From NCBI GenBank assembly GCA_013361525.1, contig JABFXY010000101.1, forward strand, positions 60,161-124,160: a stretch of 64,000 nt of DNA. The letters are read 5' to 3'. Positions 7,793 through 17,170 of this stretch are shown here, piece after piece (within the stretch, counting starts at the first letter, position 1; each line of letters opens with the position of its first letter). This DNA is from Polyangiaceae bacterium (GTDB lineage Bacteria > Myxococcota_A > Polyangia > Polyangiales > Polyangiaceae). The translations under genes and the position numbers were made by a program. The notes beneath the pieces are model-generated. The model was given only the letters and a program-made list of their open reading frames with translations. It was not told where the DNA came from and searched no databases.

Positions 7793-10690
7793 GTGAGTTC
7801 CATCGACAAGCTCATCGTCCGCGGTGCCCGCGAGCACAACCTGGACATCGACGAGCTTCAGATTCCGAAGAATCGCTTCGTCGTGTTCACCGGCGTGTCG
7901 GGCTCGGGCAAGTCGTCGCTCGCCTTCGACACGATCTACGCCGAAGGTCAGCGTCGCTACGTCGAGTCGCTGTCGACCTACGCGCGGCAGTTCCTCGGTC
8001 AGCTCGAGAAGCCCAAATACGAGCACATCCGCGGGCTGTGTCCGACGGTCGCGATCGAGCAGAAGTCCGCATCGTCGAATCCGCGCTCCACGGTCGGGAC
8101 GGTCACCGAGATTTACGATTACCTCCGTGTCCTCTTCGCGCGCGTCGGCGAGCAGCGATGCCACCAATGCGGCGGCGCCGTGTCCGGCACCTCCGCCGCC
8201 GAGATCGTCGCGGACCTGGCGCGCTTGCCCGACAAGACGCGTGTCGTCCTCTACGGGCCGGTCGTCGAGCACCGCAAAGGCGAGTTCAAAGACGTCCTCG
8301 ACGGCCTTCGCGAGCGCGGCTTTTCGCGCGTCCGCATCGACAACAAGACGATGATGCTCGAGGAGGCACCCGCCCTCGACAAGAAGAAGAAGCACTCGAT
8401 CGACGTCGTCGTCGACCGCGTCGCCATCAGCGCGGAGGGGCGCGCACGCCTGACCGACAGCGTCGAGACGGCGCTGAAGGTCGGGTCCGGACGGCTCACG
8501 GTCGACGTCGAAGGCACCGGCGCGCGCACCTATTCGGAGGCTCGGGCCTGCCCGAAGTGCAACATCAGCCTGCCCGAGCTCACGCCGCAGGCGCTCTCGT
8601 ACAACTCGCCGCTCGGGATGTGCCCCGACTGCCACGGCCTCGGGACGCGGCTCGAGGTGGATCCCCGGCTCATCGTTCCCGACCCGAGCCTGACGATCGA
8701 CGAAGGTGCCGTCGAGCCATGGCGCAACGTCGCCGAGGGCAGCGGCTGGACCGCTCGCATCGTGCACGCGCTCTGCGACAAGCTCGACATCCCGCGCGAC
8801 GTTCCTTGGAAGAAGATCCCGGTGAAGAAGCGCGATCTGTTGCTCCACGGCGCCGGTGAAAAGCGCATCGAGGTCAGCTGGAAAGGCAAACACTCGACGG
8901 GCGCGTGGGCGATGAAATGGGAAGGCCTCTGCCCGCAGCTGATGCGTCGCTTCGAGGCGACCTCCAGCGAAGGCATGCGCGACAAGTACCGAAAGTTCAT
9001 GCACGAGGCGGCGTGTCGCTCGTGCGATGGCATGCGCCTCCGACCCGAAGCGCGAAACGTCTACCTGGAGAAGAAGCGCCTCGTCGACGTGCTCTCGATG
9101 ACGATCACCGAGGCGCACGCATACTTCGGGAGCCTCGCGCTCGACGGCGTTCGCGCAGAGATCGCGCGCGAGGTGATGAAAGAGATCCGCCACCGCCTCG
9201 GCTTCTTGCTCGACGTCGGGCTCGAGTACCTCACCCTCGATCGCGCGACGAGCTCGCTGTCCGGCGGCGAAGCGCAGCGCATCCGACTGGCGGCGCAGCT
9301 GGGAAGCGAGCTGTCCGGCGTCATGTACGTCCTCGACGAGCCTTCGATCGGCCTGCATCAGCGCGACAACATGCGTCTCATCAAGACGCTGGAGCATCTG
9401 CGTGATCTCGGCAACACGGTGATCGTGGTCGAGCACGACGCGGACACGGTCCTTCGCGCAGACCACGTCGTCGACTTCGGGCCCGGCGCGGGCAAGCTCG
9501 GCGGCCACGTCGTCGCCGAAGGCACGCCGACGGACGTGCTCGCAAACCCAGAATCGCTCACGGGGAAGTTCCTATCGGGTGTCGAGCGGATCGAAGTCCC
9601 GGAGACGCGCCGCAAGCCGACGGGCCACATCGCGATCGAGGGCGCGCGGCAGAACAACCTGAAGAACATCGACGTGAAGTTTCCGCTCGGTGTCTTCTGC
9701 GCGGTCACGGGCGTGAGCGGCGCCGGCAAATCGAGCCTCGTCGGGCAGATCCTCGAGCCCGCGCTGAGGCGCGCGCTCATGCGCTCCACCGAGCAGGTCG
9801 GCGAGCACGACAGCCTCACCGGCATCGATCAGATCGACAAAGTCATCGTCATCGATCAGCAGCCGATCGGCCGCACGCCGCGGTCGAATCCCGCGACGTA
9901 TTCGAAGCTGTTCGACCTCGTCCGCGACGTCTTCGCGCAAACGAAGGAGGCGCGCACCTATGGCTACGGGCCGGGGCGCTTCTCGTTCAACGTGAAGGGC
10001 GGCCGCTGCGAGACCTGCGAAGGCGGCGGCGTTCGCGCGATCGAAATGCACTTTTTGCCCGACGTCTTCGTGCGCTGCGAGACGTGCAAAGGCCAGCGCT
10101 ACAACGACGCGACGCTTCGTGTGACCTTCCGCGGCAAATCGATCGCGGAGGTGCTCGAGACGAGCGTGCGTGACGCGCTCGATCTCTTCGCGAACGTGCC
10201 GCACATCGCCCGAATCCTCGAGACGCTGAACGAAGTCGGCCTCGGATACGTGTCGCTCGGTCAACCCGCGACGACGCTCTCGGGCGGTGAGGCCCAGCGG
10301 GTGAAGCTCGCGCGCGAGCTCGCGCGGCGCGACACGGGGCGCACGCTCTACGTCCTCGACGAGCCCACGACGGGGCTCCACTTCGCAGACGTTCGCCAGC
10401 TCCTCGGCGTCCTCCAACGCCTCGTCGACGCCGGCAACTCGGTGCTCGTGGTCGAGCACAACTTGGATGTCGTGAAGGTCGCCGACTACGTGATCGATCT
10501 CGGTCCCGAAGGTGGAAAGAACGGCGGCCGCGTCATCGCCGAGGGTACGCCGGAGCAAATCGCGAAAAATGCTGCGTCGTTCACCGGGCAGTTCTTGAAG
10601 GAGCTGCTTTCGCCGGTGACGCCAGCGCCCCGCCGCGACAAGACGAAGGGCAAGCGCAATGGACGCGCAACGGAGGTGACGCAGGCATGA
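7793..10690 (+). CDS. uvrA: UvrABC excinuclease subunit A
   Basis: The damage-recognition ATPase of nucleotide excision repair, 965 residues from the GTG at 7793. Frames starting further upstream add an Arg/Ser-rich stretch unrelated to UvrA. Two ABC modules are visible: Walker A GVSGSGKSSL near residue 34 and GVSGAGKSSL in the second half, with signatures LSGGEAQR in each. Two zinc modules are present: CPKC...CPDC and CETC...CETC. It ends SRRDKTKGKRNG-like and basic. The stop overlaps the next gene's start (ATGA), so the two genes are translationally coupled. Complete and typical of the family. Confidence 0.97.
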   Translation: MSSIDKLIVRGAREHNLDIDELQIPKNRFVVFTGVSGSGKSSLAFDTIYAEGQRRYVESLSTYARQFLGQLEKPKYEHIRGLCPTVAIEQKSASSNPRSTVGTVTEIYDYLRVLFARVGEQRCHQCGGAVSGTSAAEIVADLARLPDKTRVVLYGPVVEHRKGEFKDVLDGLRERGFSRVRIDNKTMMLEEAPALDKKKKHSIDVVVDRVAISAEGRARLTDSVETALKVGSGRLTVDVEGTGARTYSEARACPKCNISLPELTPQALSYNSPLGMCPDCHGLGTRLEVDPRLIVPDPSLTIDEGAVEPWRNVAEGSGWTARIVHALCDKLDIPRDVPWKKIPVKKRDLLLHGAGEKRIEVSWKGKHSTGAWAMKWEGLCPQLMRRFEATSSEGMRDKYRKFMHEAACRSCDGMRLRPEARNVYLEKKRLVDVLSMTITEAHAYFGSLALDGVRAEIAREVMKEIRHRLGFLLDVGLEYLTLDRATSSLSGGEAQRIRLAAQLGSELSGVMYVLDEPSIGLHQRDNMRLIKTLEHLRDLGNTVIVVEHDADTVLRADHVVDFGPGAGKLGGHVVAEGTPTDVLANPESLTGKFLSGVERIEVPETRRKPTGHIAIEGARQNNLKNIDVKFPLGVFCAVTGVSGAGKSSLVGQILEPALRRALMRSTEQVGEHDSLTGIDQIDKVIVIDQQPIGRTPRSNPATYSKLFDLVRDVFAQTKEARTYGYGPGRFSFNVKGGRCETCEGGGVRAIEMHFLPDVFVRCETCKGQRYNDATLRVTFRGKSIAEVLETSVRDALDLFANVPHIARILETLNEVGLGYVSLGQPATTLSGGEAQRVKLARELARRDTGRTLYVLDEPTTGLHFADVRQLLGVLQRLVDAGNSVLVVEHNLDVVKVADYVIDLGPEGGKNGGRVIAEGTPEQIAKNAASFTGQFLKELLSPVTPAPRRDKTKGKRNGRATEVTQA

Positions 10691-11319
10691 AGCTCTATTC
10701 GTCCACGACCTCGCCGTTCGTTCGGAAGGTCCAAGTCGTCGCGGAAGAGGCGGGGATCGCCGACCGCATCACGCTCGTCCCCGTCCTCACGATGCCGACC
10801 AAGCCGAGCGACGAGCTGATCGCGAAGAACCCGTTGGTGAAGATGCCGGCGCTCGAGCTCGACGACGGCTCCGTCCTCTACGACTCGCGCGTGATCTGCG
10901 AATACCTGGACACGCTGCACGAGCGCCGGCCGCTCATTCCGGCATCGGGCGCGCCGCGTTGGACGGCGCTCCGTGAGCAGGCGCTGGCCGACGGGATCCT
11001 CGATGCGGGGATCCTGGTTCGGTACGAGACGGTTCTTCGCCCCGCTGCCGCGCGCTCACAGGACTGGATCGAGGCGCAGTGTTTGAAGGTGACGCAGGGC
11101 CTCGAGGCGCTCGTGAGCCAGCCGCCGCGCCTCGGTGACCACCCGACGATTGGCGTCATCTCGACGGTTTGTGCGCTCGGATGGCTCGAATTCCGCAATC
11201 CGCTGGCGTCGCGGCCGTCCGGCCCGATCGACATGAGAAAGCAGTTCCCTGAAGCGTTCGCTTGGTACGAAGAGGCCCGCAGAAGGCCCAGCTTCGAGAA
11301 GACCGAACCGCGCGGGTGA
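10687..11319 (+). CDS. Glutathione S-transferase family protein
   Basis: The protein has 210 residues. It starts MKLYSSTTSPFVRKVQVVAEE, the thioredoxin-fold N-terminal domain of bacterial GSTs (here with a SPFVRK active-site region), and continues with NPLVKMPALELDDGSVLYDSRVICEYLD, which carries the cis-Pro loop and the E/DS glutathione-binding motif. The helical C-terminal domain follows from about residue 85. The ATG overlaps the uvrA stop by 4 bp, suggesting coupling to DNA repair or detoxification. The specific electrophile substrate is unknown. Confidence 0.88.
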   Translation: MKLYSSTTSPFVRKVQVVAEEAGIADRITLVPVLTMPTKPSDELIAKNPLVKMPALELDDGSVLYDSRVICEYLDTLHERRPLIPASGAPRWTALREQALADGILDAGILVRYETVLRPAAARSQDWIEAQCLKVTQGLEALVSQPPRLGDHPTIGVISTVCALGWLEFRNPLASRPSGPIDMRKQFPEAFAWYEEARRRPSFEKTEPRG

Positions 11320-11371
11320 CCGTCGCGGCTTGAGGGTTGGTGCCAACGAAGCTATCTAACGAGGGAGCTTC

Positions 11372-11860
11372 ATGAGCGATTCGAGGCCCCGCCACGCAGC
11401 TGCCGATCCGACGGTGCCCTCGACGGCGCCGATGTCGGCCGCGAGCCTGCGCCAGGCGCTCCGCGACGCGGGTCTTCGCGCGACGGGGCCGAGGCTCGCG
11501 GTGTTGCGGGCGCTCTACGCGGCGACCGGCCCGGTCAGCCACGGTGACGTTGCCGCCTCCCTCGCCGACGAAGGTTGGGATCGCGCCACGGTGTATCGGA
11601 ACCTCATCGATCTCACCGAAGCCGGCATGCTCAAGCGAACGGACCACGGCGACCACACATGGCGCTTCGAGCTTCGCGCTCGTGAGGCGCAACACGAGGC
11701 GGAGGATCCGCATCCGCACTTCATGTGTGACTCGTGCGGCGACGTGAGCTGCCTTCCTGACGACGCCGTTCAGGTAGTCGCGGCCCGCGGCACACCGAAG
11801 GCGATTCGGCGGCGGGCGTTCGAAGTGCAGATCAAAGGTCGCTGCGACCGCTGCGCCTGA
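11372..11860 (+). CDS. Fur-family metalloregulator (Fur/PerR/Zur type)
   Basis: The protein has 162 residues. After a disordered about 22-residue start comes the winged helix with WDRATVYRNLIDLTEAG, the Fur recognition helix region. HPHF (H114, H116) supplies regulatory metal ligands. C119-x-x-C122 with C158-x-x-C161 forms a Cys4 structural zinc site. Which metal or peroxide it senses cannot be decided. GAGGGAG precedes the ATG. A small dyad, GTTGGTGCCAAC (11336-11347), lies just upstream and may be autoregulatory. It converges on the acetyltransferase gene with only 10 bp between stops. Confidence 0.85.
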   Translation: MSDSRPRHAAADPTVPSTAPMSAASLRQALRDAGLRATGPRLAVLRALYAATGPVSHGDVAASLADEGWDRATVYRNLIDLTEAGMLKRTDHGDHTWRFELRAREAQHEAEDPHPHFMCDSCGDVSCLPDDAVQVVAARGTPKAIRRRAFEVQIKGRCDRCA

Positions 11861-11870
11861 AACACACGAG

Positions 11871-12656
11871 CTACGCGTCCGCGAGCGTGTCGACGAGGAA
11901 GTGAACCTCCCCGAGCTCGCGAAAGCCGAGCTTCTGGAGGATGGGTCGAGACATCGCGCCCGCGCGGACCACGAGGGCCGGTGTGCCGCGAGCCGCCGCC
12001 TGGTGAAAGCGATGCGCGACCATCGCCGAATAGACGCCGCGATTGCGATACGCGACGCGCGTGCAACCGGAGTGCAGCATCACGCCGGCCTTGGTGAAGG
12101 TCGCGGTGGACGCGCCGACGGGGTCGTCGCCGATGCGCGCGACGTAACGAACGAAGGCTCGGTCTGCGACGTCGCGGTCACCGAACCGATCGATCCGGGC
12201 GAGCTCGCGCGGCAGCCGATCGAGGATGTCGAACACCTCGTGCGTCACGCCCACGTGGACCTTGAACTCCTCTTTCGTGTCGACGGACGTCATGCGGATA
12301 TCGTCGAACCGTGTCGGCGCGGGGGCGTCGGTCAGCGCCATGATGACGGCGTGGGTCGGATGCGAAAGCAACATTCCCCTCGCCATGAGCGCACCGACGA
12401 GCGCTCTCGTATGTGTCGGGAAGACGACTTCCCAGGTGATCGCACGCCGCCCGCGGGCGCGGACCATCGCGCGGACGCGCTCGATCGTCGAATCGATATT
12501 GGAGACTGGTGCGCGCAAACCTTGAACGACGGATGACCGCGCGTCGTTTCCAGTGCCGAAAAATGCGACGAGCTCTTCGTCGACGACGAGCTCTTCTTCC
12601 GGCTTGATCGAATCGAATCGCGCGGGCGCTGCTGCGAGCTCGAAAAGCATGCCCAT
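11871..12656 (-). CDS. GNAT-family acetyltransferase-like protein
   Basis: The protein has 261 residues and two halves. The N-terminal half (about 1-120) is a degenerate GNAT-like or unassigned domain. The C-terminal half (about 125-261) contains VGASTATFTKAGVMLHSGCTRVAYRNRGVYSAMVAHR, where CTRVAYRNRGVYSAM is the acetyl-CoA pyrophosphate loop region (normally R/Q-x-x-G-x-G/A), and SRPILQKLGFRELG is the usual C-terminal strand. Such tandem GNAT arrangements are common in high-GC bacteria. No conserved partner adjoins it. Substrate unknown. Confidence 0.65.
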   Translation of the reverse strand: MGMLFELAAAPARFDSIKPEEELVVDEELVAFFGTGNDARSSVVQGLRAPVSNIDSTIERVRAMVRARGRRAITWEVVFPTHTRALVGALMARGMLLSHPTHAVIMALTDAPAPTRFDDIRMTSVDTKEEFKVHVGVTHEVFDILDRLPRELARIDRFGDRDVADRAFVRYVARIGDDPVGASTATFTKAGVMLHSGCTRVAYRNRGVYSAMVAHRFHQAAARGTPALVVRAGAMSRPILQKLGFRELGEVHFLVDTLADA

Positions 12657-12713
12657 TCGTGACGTGTAGCTCGAATGGCGTGCTTCGGCGACGCGGCGAC
12701 CGTCTTGGAGTCG

Positions 12714-14741
12714 TTATTTCTTGGCCGTTACGACGGCGACGGGCGTCGGTTGTCGCTTGGTGAACGGTTTGCCGAGCTGGCCGTCTTCGTTCAGCCCCCA
12801 ACACGACACCGTGCCGCCACGGCGAAGCGCGCATCGGAAACCATTGCCGATCGTCACGGCGATCGCGTCTTCGAGGTTGGCGACGGTGACCGGCGTCCTG
12901 GTCATTTTTCGGCTCGCTACGCCATTGCCGAGCTCACCGTGGAAGCTCGCTCCCCAACATTTCACATGACCGTCGGCGAGGACCGCACAGCCGTCTTCCG
13001 GTCCGCCGGCCAGGGCAACCGCGGAGGTGACACCCGCGAGCGGTTTGGTCTTCAGATCGAGCTTGTCCTTATCGAGGTTGGTCATCGCCCAATACCACCA
13101 ATGGACGGCGCCGCTCTTGTTACGTAGAAGCCCTCCACCGAGGCCGATCTCGTCGTCGAGGCTGATCTCCGAGACGTCGTCGAAGCCGGTCGCGCGGACT
13201 GGGGTTTTGCTCGATGCATAACGAGCGACCTCTCCCCAACACCAAAGCTCGCCGGCACCTTTCAATGCGCACGCCGCGTCCGAGCCGGTCTTGATGGCCG
13301 TCGCTTGCTTCATTGCAATGTTCGGCTTCTTGCCTTCTTCACCCGTCCAGCAAACCACCGAGCCGTCGGCGCGCAGACCACATCCTTTCGAGGACCAGGC
13401 GGATGCCGAGCCGACGTCGGTCACCCCCGCGACGGGTCCGTCTCCGCAATCGACGCGGCCGTCCCGCGTGACGAAACATTCTGCATCGCAGTCGACGACG
13501 TCGGTGGCGGCGACCGCGAGCTTGGATTGTTTGCCCCAACAGCGGAGCGCCTGGTTTGCGTCGATGACACACGTGCGCTCGGGGTACAGCTTGCCCTGCG
13601 CGCAGATTCGAGTCGCTCCGGTGATGCCCTCGACGGGGATGGGCGTGTGCTCTTCGCTCGGGGAGCCATCACCGAGCTGACCGCTCGTGCGTTCGCCCCA
13701 ACAGGCAACGGACTCGTCGCGGCGAGCCGCGCAGGTGTAGCCCGACTCGGCGACGACCAGCACGGCGTCGTCGATACCGTCGACCCGCACCGGCACCTTC
13801 GAAGTCTGCTGGCGGCCGTCACCGAGCTGCCCCGAGCCGCCTTCGCCCCAGCAGTGCACGGACCCATCCTTCCCCACGATGCACGCGTGCGACGAGGACA
13901 TCGCGAAATCGATCGCGGGCGGGAGGCCATCGATACGAAGCGGTGTGTTGCTGTCGCGCGCGGAGCCGAGCATCCCGAAGGTTCCGCTTCCCCAGCAGAA
14001 GATCTCGCCTTCCGCCGTGCGCGCGCACGTCGTGTTGTAGTCGGCTCTGATGTCGACGGCGCGGCCGAGCTTTTCGACGCGCGTCGGCGGCGCGTCTTTA
14101 CCGCGTTCGGTGGAGACGCCGAGCTGGCCGTCGTTGTTGCTTCCCCAACACCACACCTCGCCCTCACGGGTCAGCGCGCAGATGTGATCTTTTCCGCTCG
14201 CGACGCGCTCCACGTTCGAGACGCCGGCGACGTGAACGATCGCCGGGTCCGCGGATCCCTCCTCTTCGCGCTTCCGCGCGGAGGCTGTTTTCGTGCAGGC
14301 GACGTTGCCCTCGTCGACCCAGCAGCAAGCGTCGAACGAGCACGATTGGTCGACCGGTCCGAGGTCTGTGCGCTCCGTGAACGCGGCGATTCGATCCGGT
14401 CGTGTTTCCTCGGGGAGAACCCAAGTTCGACCTTCGCGATCACGGAGGACCGGCGATGTTTCGTGAAAGCCGATCCGCGTCGCTTGCACGCCGGTGACCG
14501 TCGTCGGTCCGACGGACCAATCCGAAAGATCGCGGCCCCAACATCGAACGGAGCCATCGAAGCGCAGCTGGCACGTTCGGCCGTACGCCGCGACGAGCTG
14601 CTGCGAGACCCGATGCGCGACCGGGGACGACGAGGACGACCGAGCCGACGATGAAAGCGAAACGGTCGCAAGAGACGGGTCGCCTATGTCGGCCCCTCCG
14701 CAGCCCGCAGCAAACACGAGAACGACGACGCAACGGCGCAC
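12714..14741 (-). CDS. RCC1-repeat lipoprotein
   Basis: From the GTG at 14741 the product is a 675-residue lipoprotein with a short signal RRCVVVLVFAAGC (lipobox AAGC). About eleven RCC1-type blades follow, each with a paired-cysteine signature such as HACIVGKDGSVHCWG and YTCAARRDESVACWG. The blade ends GQLG(D/N)G are well preserved in about six of them. RCC1-like propellers of this cysteine-paired type are abundant in myxobacteria and probably sit on the outer surface; ligands are unknown. A longer frame opens at 14867, but it would overlap the divergent gene's start at 14827 and puts 42 unrelated residues ahead of the signal peptide. Confidence 0.8.
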   Translation of the reverse strand: MRRCVVVLVFAAGCGGADIGDPSLATVSLSSSARSSSSSPVAHRVSQQLVAAYGRTCQLRFDGSVRCWGRDLSDWSVGPTTVTGVQATRIGFHETSPVLRDREGRTWVLPEETRPDRIAAFTERTDLGPVDQSCSFDACCWVDEGNVACTKTASARKREEEGSADPAIVHVAGVSNVERVASGKDHICALTREGEVWCWGSNNDGQLGVSTERGKDAPPTRVEKLGRAVDIRADYNTTCARTAEGEIFCWGSGTFGMLGSARDSNTPLRIDGLPPAIDFAMSSSHACIVGKDGSVHCWGEGGSGQLGDGRQQTSKVPVRVDGIDDAVLVVAESGYTCAARRDESVACWGERTSGQLGDGSPSEEHTPIPVEGITGATRICAQGKLYPERTCVIDANQALRCWGKQSKLAVAATDVVDCDAECFVTRDGRVDCGDGPVAGVTDVGSASAWSSKGCGLRADGSVVCWTGEEGKKPNIAMKQATAIKTGSDAACALKGAGELWCWGEVARYASSKTPVRATGFDDVSEISLDDEIGLGGGLLRNKSGAVHWWYWAMTNLDKDKLDLKTKPLAGVTSAVALAGGPEDGCAVLADGHVKCWGASFHGELGNGVASRKMTRTPVTVANLEDAIAVTIGNGFRCALRRGGTVSCWGLNEDGQLGKPFTKRQPTPVAVVTAKK

Positions 14742-14826
14742 GCTCGGGCTTTCGTCCGGCGGGTCTTCCTCGTCAACCGTCGCCGCAGGCGCGCGGGCTC
14801 TTGAAGCGCCCTTCGACGGCGGGCTA

Positions 14827-16128
14827 ATGCTCACGAACGTGGCGCCATCCGTTCGCCGTTTGCTCATCGCGATGACAAGTGGCCTCGTTGCGTGCTCGAG
14901 CCCGCCGACGAAGCCGGAGACGACCCCGCGCCCGGCGATCGCCAGCGCATCCGCGACGACCGAACCGGCTGCTTCGGCTCCGTCGGCTCTACCGAAGAGC
15001 GCGACACCACCGCCCGATCAGACTGGGCCCGAGCGCCTCGCGGCCGCGCTCGCTCCGAAGGGGCAAGAAGATGCGCTGCTGCTGCTCGGCGTGCACCTCG
15101 AGAGCATCGAGGGCTATGCGCCGATGTTCTCCAGCGAGGGAAAGCCGCGCACCGACACCAAGCCCGGCTACCGAACCTTGATCGTGCGGACACACGCGGG
15201 TTCGGCGGACGTCGTCGGTGAGCTGCCCTTCCTTGCAATCCCACAAGGCGACGGTTTCCTCTTCATGGGCGAGTCCAGCGTCAGCGTGCACCTGCCCGAG
15301 GATCCGCGGGTGACGCTCTTCGACGGGAGCCCGAAGCCGCGCGACTACGACGCGACGGATCTCTGGAAGACCAGCAACGCGAAGGAGATCTCGACCGTCC
15401 AGCGCGAGCTCGAGCGCGGGCTCAAACGCGCGCAAGCTTGGGGCACCGAAAATACGACGCAGATCGTCTATGTCACGCAGCGCTCGATCTGCACGACGCA
15501 GACACAAAGCGAGGTCACCGGCGGAGCGCTCTACTTCTATGCGTCGTCCAGGCTGAACTTGTCGGGTGTCGGAACGAGCACGATTCTTGGCGCGCTGAGC
15601 GCCCATCTCGACGAAAAGAAGTTCATCGGATTCGCGGCTCGTCTCGTCGAGACCGAGGAGAGCGAGATCGATCTGGATCGGCCGTACATGTACAACACCT
15701 TCGATCTCGTCGTTTGGCGCGACGATATCGCGGCGTGCCTCGCGCACGATGCCGGCGCGTTGAGCCTGACCGGCTCGGTTCGTTTCTCCGCGAACTCGGC
15801 GCGAAGCTTCTATCGAACGAAAGCGGTCGGTCCTGCTCCGCCCACGCTCGCGCCAGGCCACGAAGCGGTGGACTTCAGCGCGATCGCGGCGTCGATCCCC
15901 GACGCGTTCGATGCGTTCGTCTCACCGGCGCACGATGTCGTGCTCGCCGTACGACAGAAGGGTGATGGTCCCGTCGAGCTGGTCGTTTGGGACGTCGTCG
16001 CTCGCCGCGAGGTGAAGGTGATCCCGATGCCGGGTCGGCCGGTGATGGATGAGTGGGCGACCGGCGAGACGAAGGACCGATGGAGCCGTTTGCTCGCCCC
16101 CCACACGAAGAACAAGCGCTTCGATTGA
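14827..16128 (+). CDS. Hypothetical lipoprotein
   Basis: The ATG at 14827 gives a 433-residue protein beginning MLTNVAPSVRRLLIAMTSGL with lipobox LVAC at about residue 25. A Pro/Thr/Ser/Ala-rich linker to about residue 70 follows. The rest, containing TQIVYVTQRSICTTQTQSEV and FIGFAARLVETEESEIDLDRPYMYN, matches no family I recognise. It is divergent from the RCC1 lipoprotein with an 85-bp shared promoter region, so the two may be co-regulated. Location is probably the periplasm or outer membrane. Confidence 0.7.
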   Translation: MLTNVAPSVRRLLIAMTSGLVACSSPPTKPETTPRPAIASASATTEPAASAPSALPKSATPPPDQTGPERLAAALAPKGQEDALLLLGVHLESIEGYAPMFSSEGKPRTDTKPGYRTLIVRTHAGSADVVGELPFLAIPQGDGFLFMGESSVSVHLPEDPRVTLFDGSPKPRDYDATDLWKTSNAKEISTVQRELERGLKRAQAWGTENTTQIVYVTQRSICTTQTQSEVTGGALYFYASSRLNLSGVGTSTILGALSAHLDEKKFIGFAARLVETEESEIDLDRPYMYNTFDLVVWRDDIAACLAHDAGALSLTGSVRFSANSARSFYRTKAVGPAPPTLAPGHEAVDFSAIAASIPDAFDAFVSPAHDVVLAVRQKGDGPVELVVWDVVARREVKVIPMPGRPVMDEWATGETKDRWSRLLAPHTKNKRFD

Positions 16129-16251
16129 ATCGCGCGCAAGCGCTGTAACGTTTCGCCGATCGCGGAGACTACGGGGATAAACGGCGGCTCTCGTCCGCCG
16201 ATCGTCCTTGTTCGCGAAGGCGGCTGCGTTGCCCGCCCGTGGAGGTTCGTC

Positions 16252-17118
16252 ATGTCTTTCGTGCGCGTTTCTGTCGCGTGGTTGGCCGCGCTTTGTCTCG
16301 GTGTCGCGGCGGTCGGTTGTGGGGATTCGGATGGGTCCGGTGGGTCGAATGACGGCGGAGGCTCCGAAGGTGGAAACTCCGAAGGTGGTGGTGGCGGCGG
16401 CAACGCGAGCGCGCAGACGTACGTGCTCGTGCACGGCGCGTTCGCGGGTGCATGGACGTGGGATCGCGTCGCGGCTCGGCTGGAAGAGAGCGGCCAGCAC
16501 GTCTTGACCGTGGAGTTGCCTGCGCACGGCGAGGATCCAACGACGCCGGCCGACGCGACGCTCGACGCCTATACCGCCGCTGTCGTCGACACCATCGACG
16601 GCGCCGAAGAGCCCGTGGTGTTGGTCGGGCACAGCATGGGTGGCCTGGTCGTGAGCCAAGCGGCGGAGGCGCGTCCCGACAAGGTGAAGCAGCTCGTCTA
16701 TCTCGCCGCGTTTTTGGTGGAGGACGGAACGTCGCTCCTCGCTGCATCGTCGGGCGACGAAGAGTCGAGCCTGCAGATGTACCTCACACCGGATGGGCCG
16801 ACCGCGACGCTCGCACCGGAGGGAATCCCCGGCGCATTTTGCACGGATTGCTCCGAAGAGGACGTCGCAGCGATCGAACAGCATTTGCGGCCGGAGCCGC
16901 TCGCGCCCTTCACGACACCCATTCACGTGACGCAAGAAGCGTGGGGGAGCGTGCCGCGCGTCTACATCGAGACGCTGCAAGACCACGCCATCGGACCGTC
17001 GCGACAGAAACAATTCTACACGGCGCTGCCTTGCGACGAGGTCATCAGCATCGACGCTGGTCACTGCCCGTTTCTCACCAAACCCGACGAGGTCGCCGAC
17101 GCGCTCCTCTCGCTGTGA
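16252..17118 (+). CDS. Secreted alpha/beta-hydrolase (esterase) lipoprotein
   Basis: The protein has 288 residues. The signal peptide ends AAVGC (lipobox), followed by a Gly/Ser/Asn spacer to about residue 53. The hydrolase has VLVHGAFAGAWTW (oxyanion-hole HG), nucleophile elbow GHSMGG at 126-131 (Ser128) and DAGHCPF with His271. It resembles the plant methylesterase/pyrethroid-hydrolase-like branch (HGAFAGAW). GGAGG stands 8 bp before the ATG. It probably cleaves small esters at the cell surface; the substrate is inference only. A hairpin follows the stop. Confidence 0.85.
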   Translation: MSFVRVSVAWLAALCLGVAAVGCGDSDGSGGSNDGGGSEGGNSEGGGGGGNASAQTYVLVHGAFAGAWTWDRVAARLEESGQHVLTVELPAHGEDPTTPADATLDAYTAAVVDTIDGAEEPVVLVGHSMGGLVVSQAAEARPDKVKQLVYLAAFLVEDGTSLLAASSGDEESSLQMYLTPDGPTATLAPEGIPGAFCTDCSEEDVAAIEQHLRPEPLAPFTTPIHVTQEAWGSVPRVYIETLQDHAIGPSRQKQFYTALPCDEVISIDAGHCPFLTKPDEVADALLSL

Positions 17119-17130
17119 CGCCGCGAGCCT

Positions 17131-17155
17131 GCGGGTCGACGCACGTGCGACCCGC
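17131..17155. terminator. Hairpin after the esterase gene
   Basis: GCGGGTCG (17131-17138) and CGACCCGC (17148-17155) form a perfect 8-bp stem with a 9-base loop, 12 bp past the esterase stop. There is no T-run. It separates the esterase from the sigma-factor frame and argues that translation of the latter starts downstream of 17155. Confidence 0.5.
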
Positions 17156-17170
17156 TGCTACGCACGCAAC

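Noticed and set aside
7298..9508. A 736-residue minus-strand frame opposite uvrA
   Set aside because: It is the antisense shadow of uvrA and tetR; uvrA has complete motifs on the + strand.
14742..14867. A longer start for the RCC1 lipoprotein
   Set aside because: It overlaps the start of the divergent lipoprotein gene and places 42 residues before an otherwise complete lipoprotein signal peptide.
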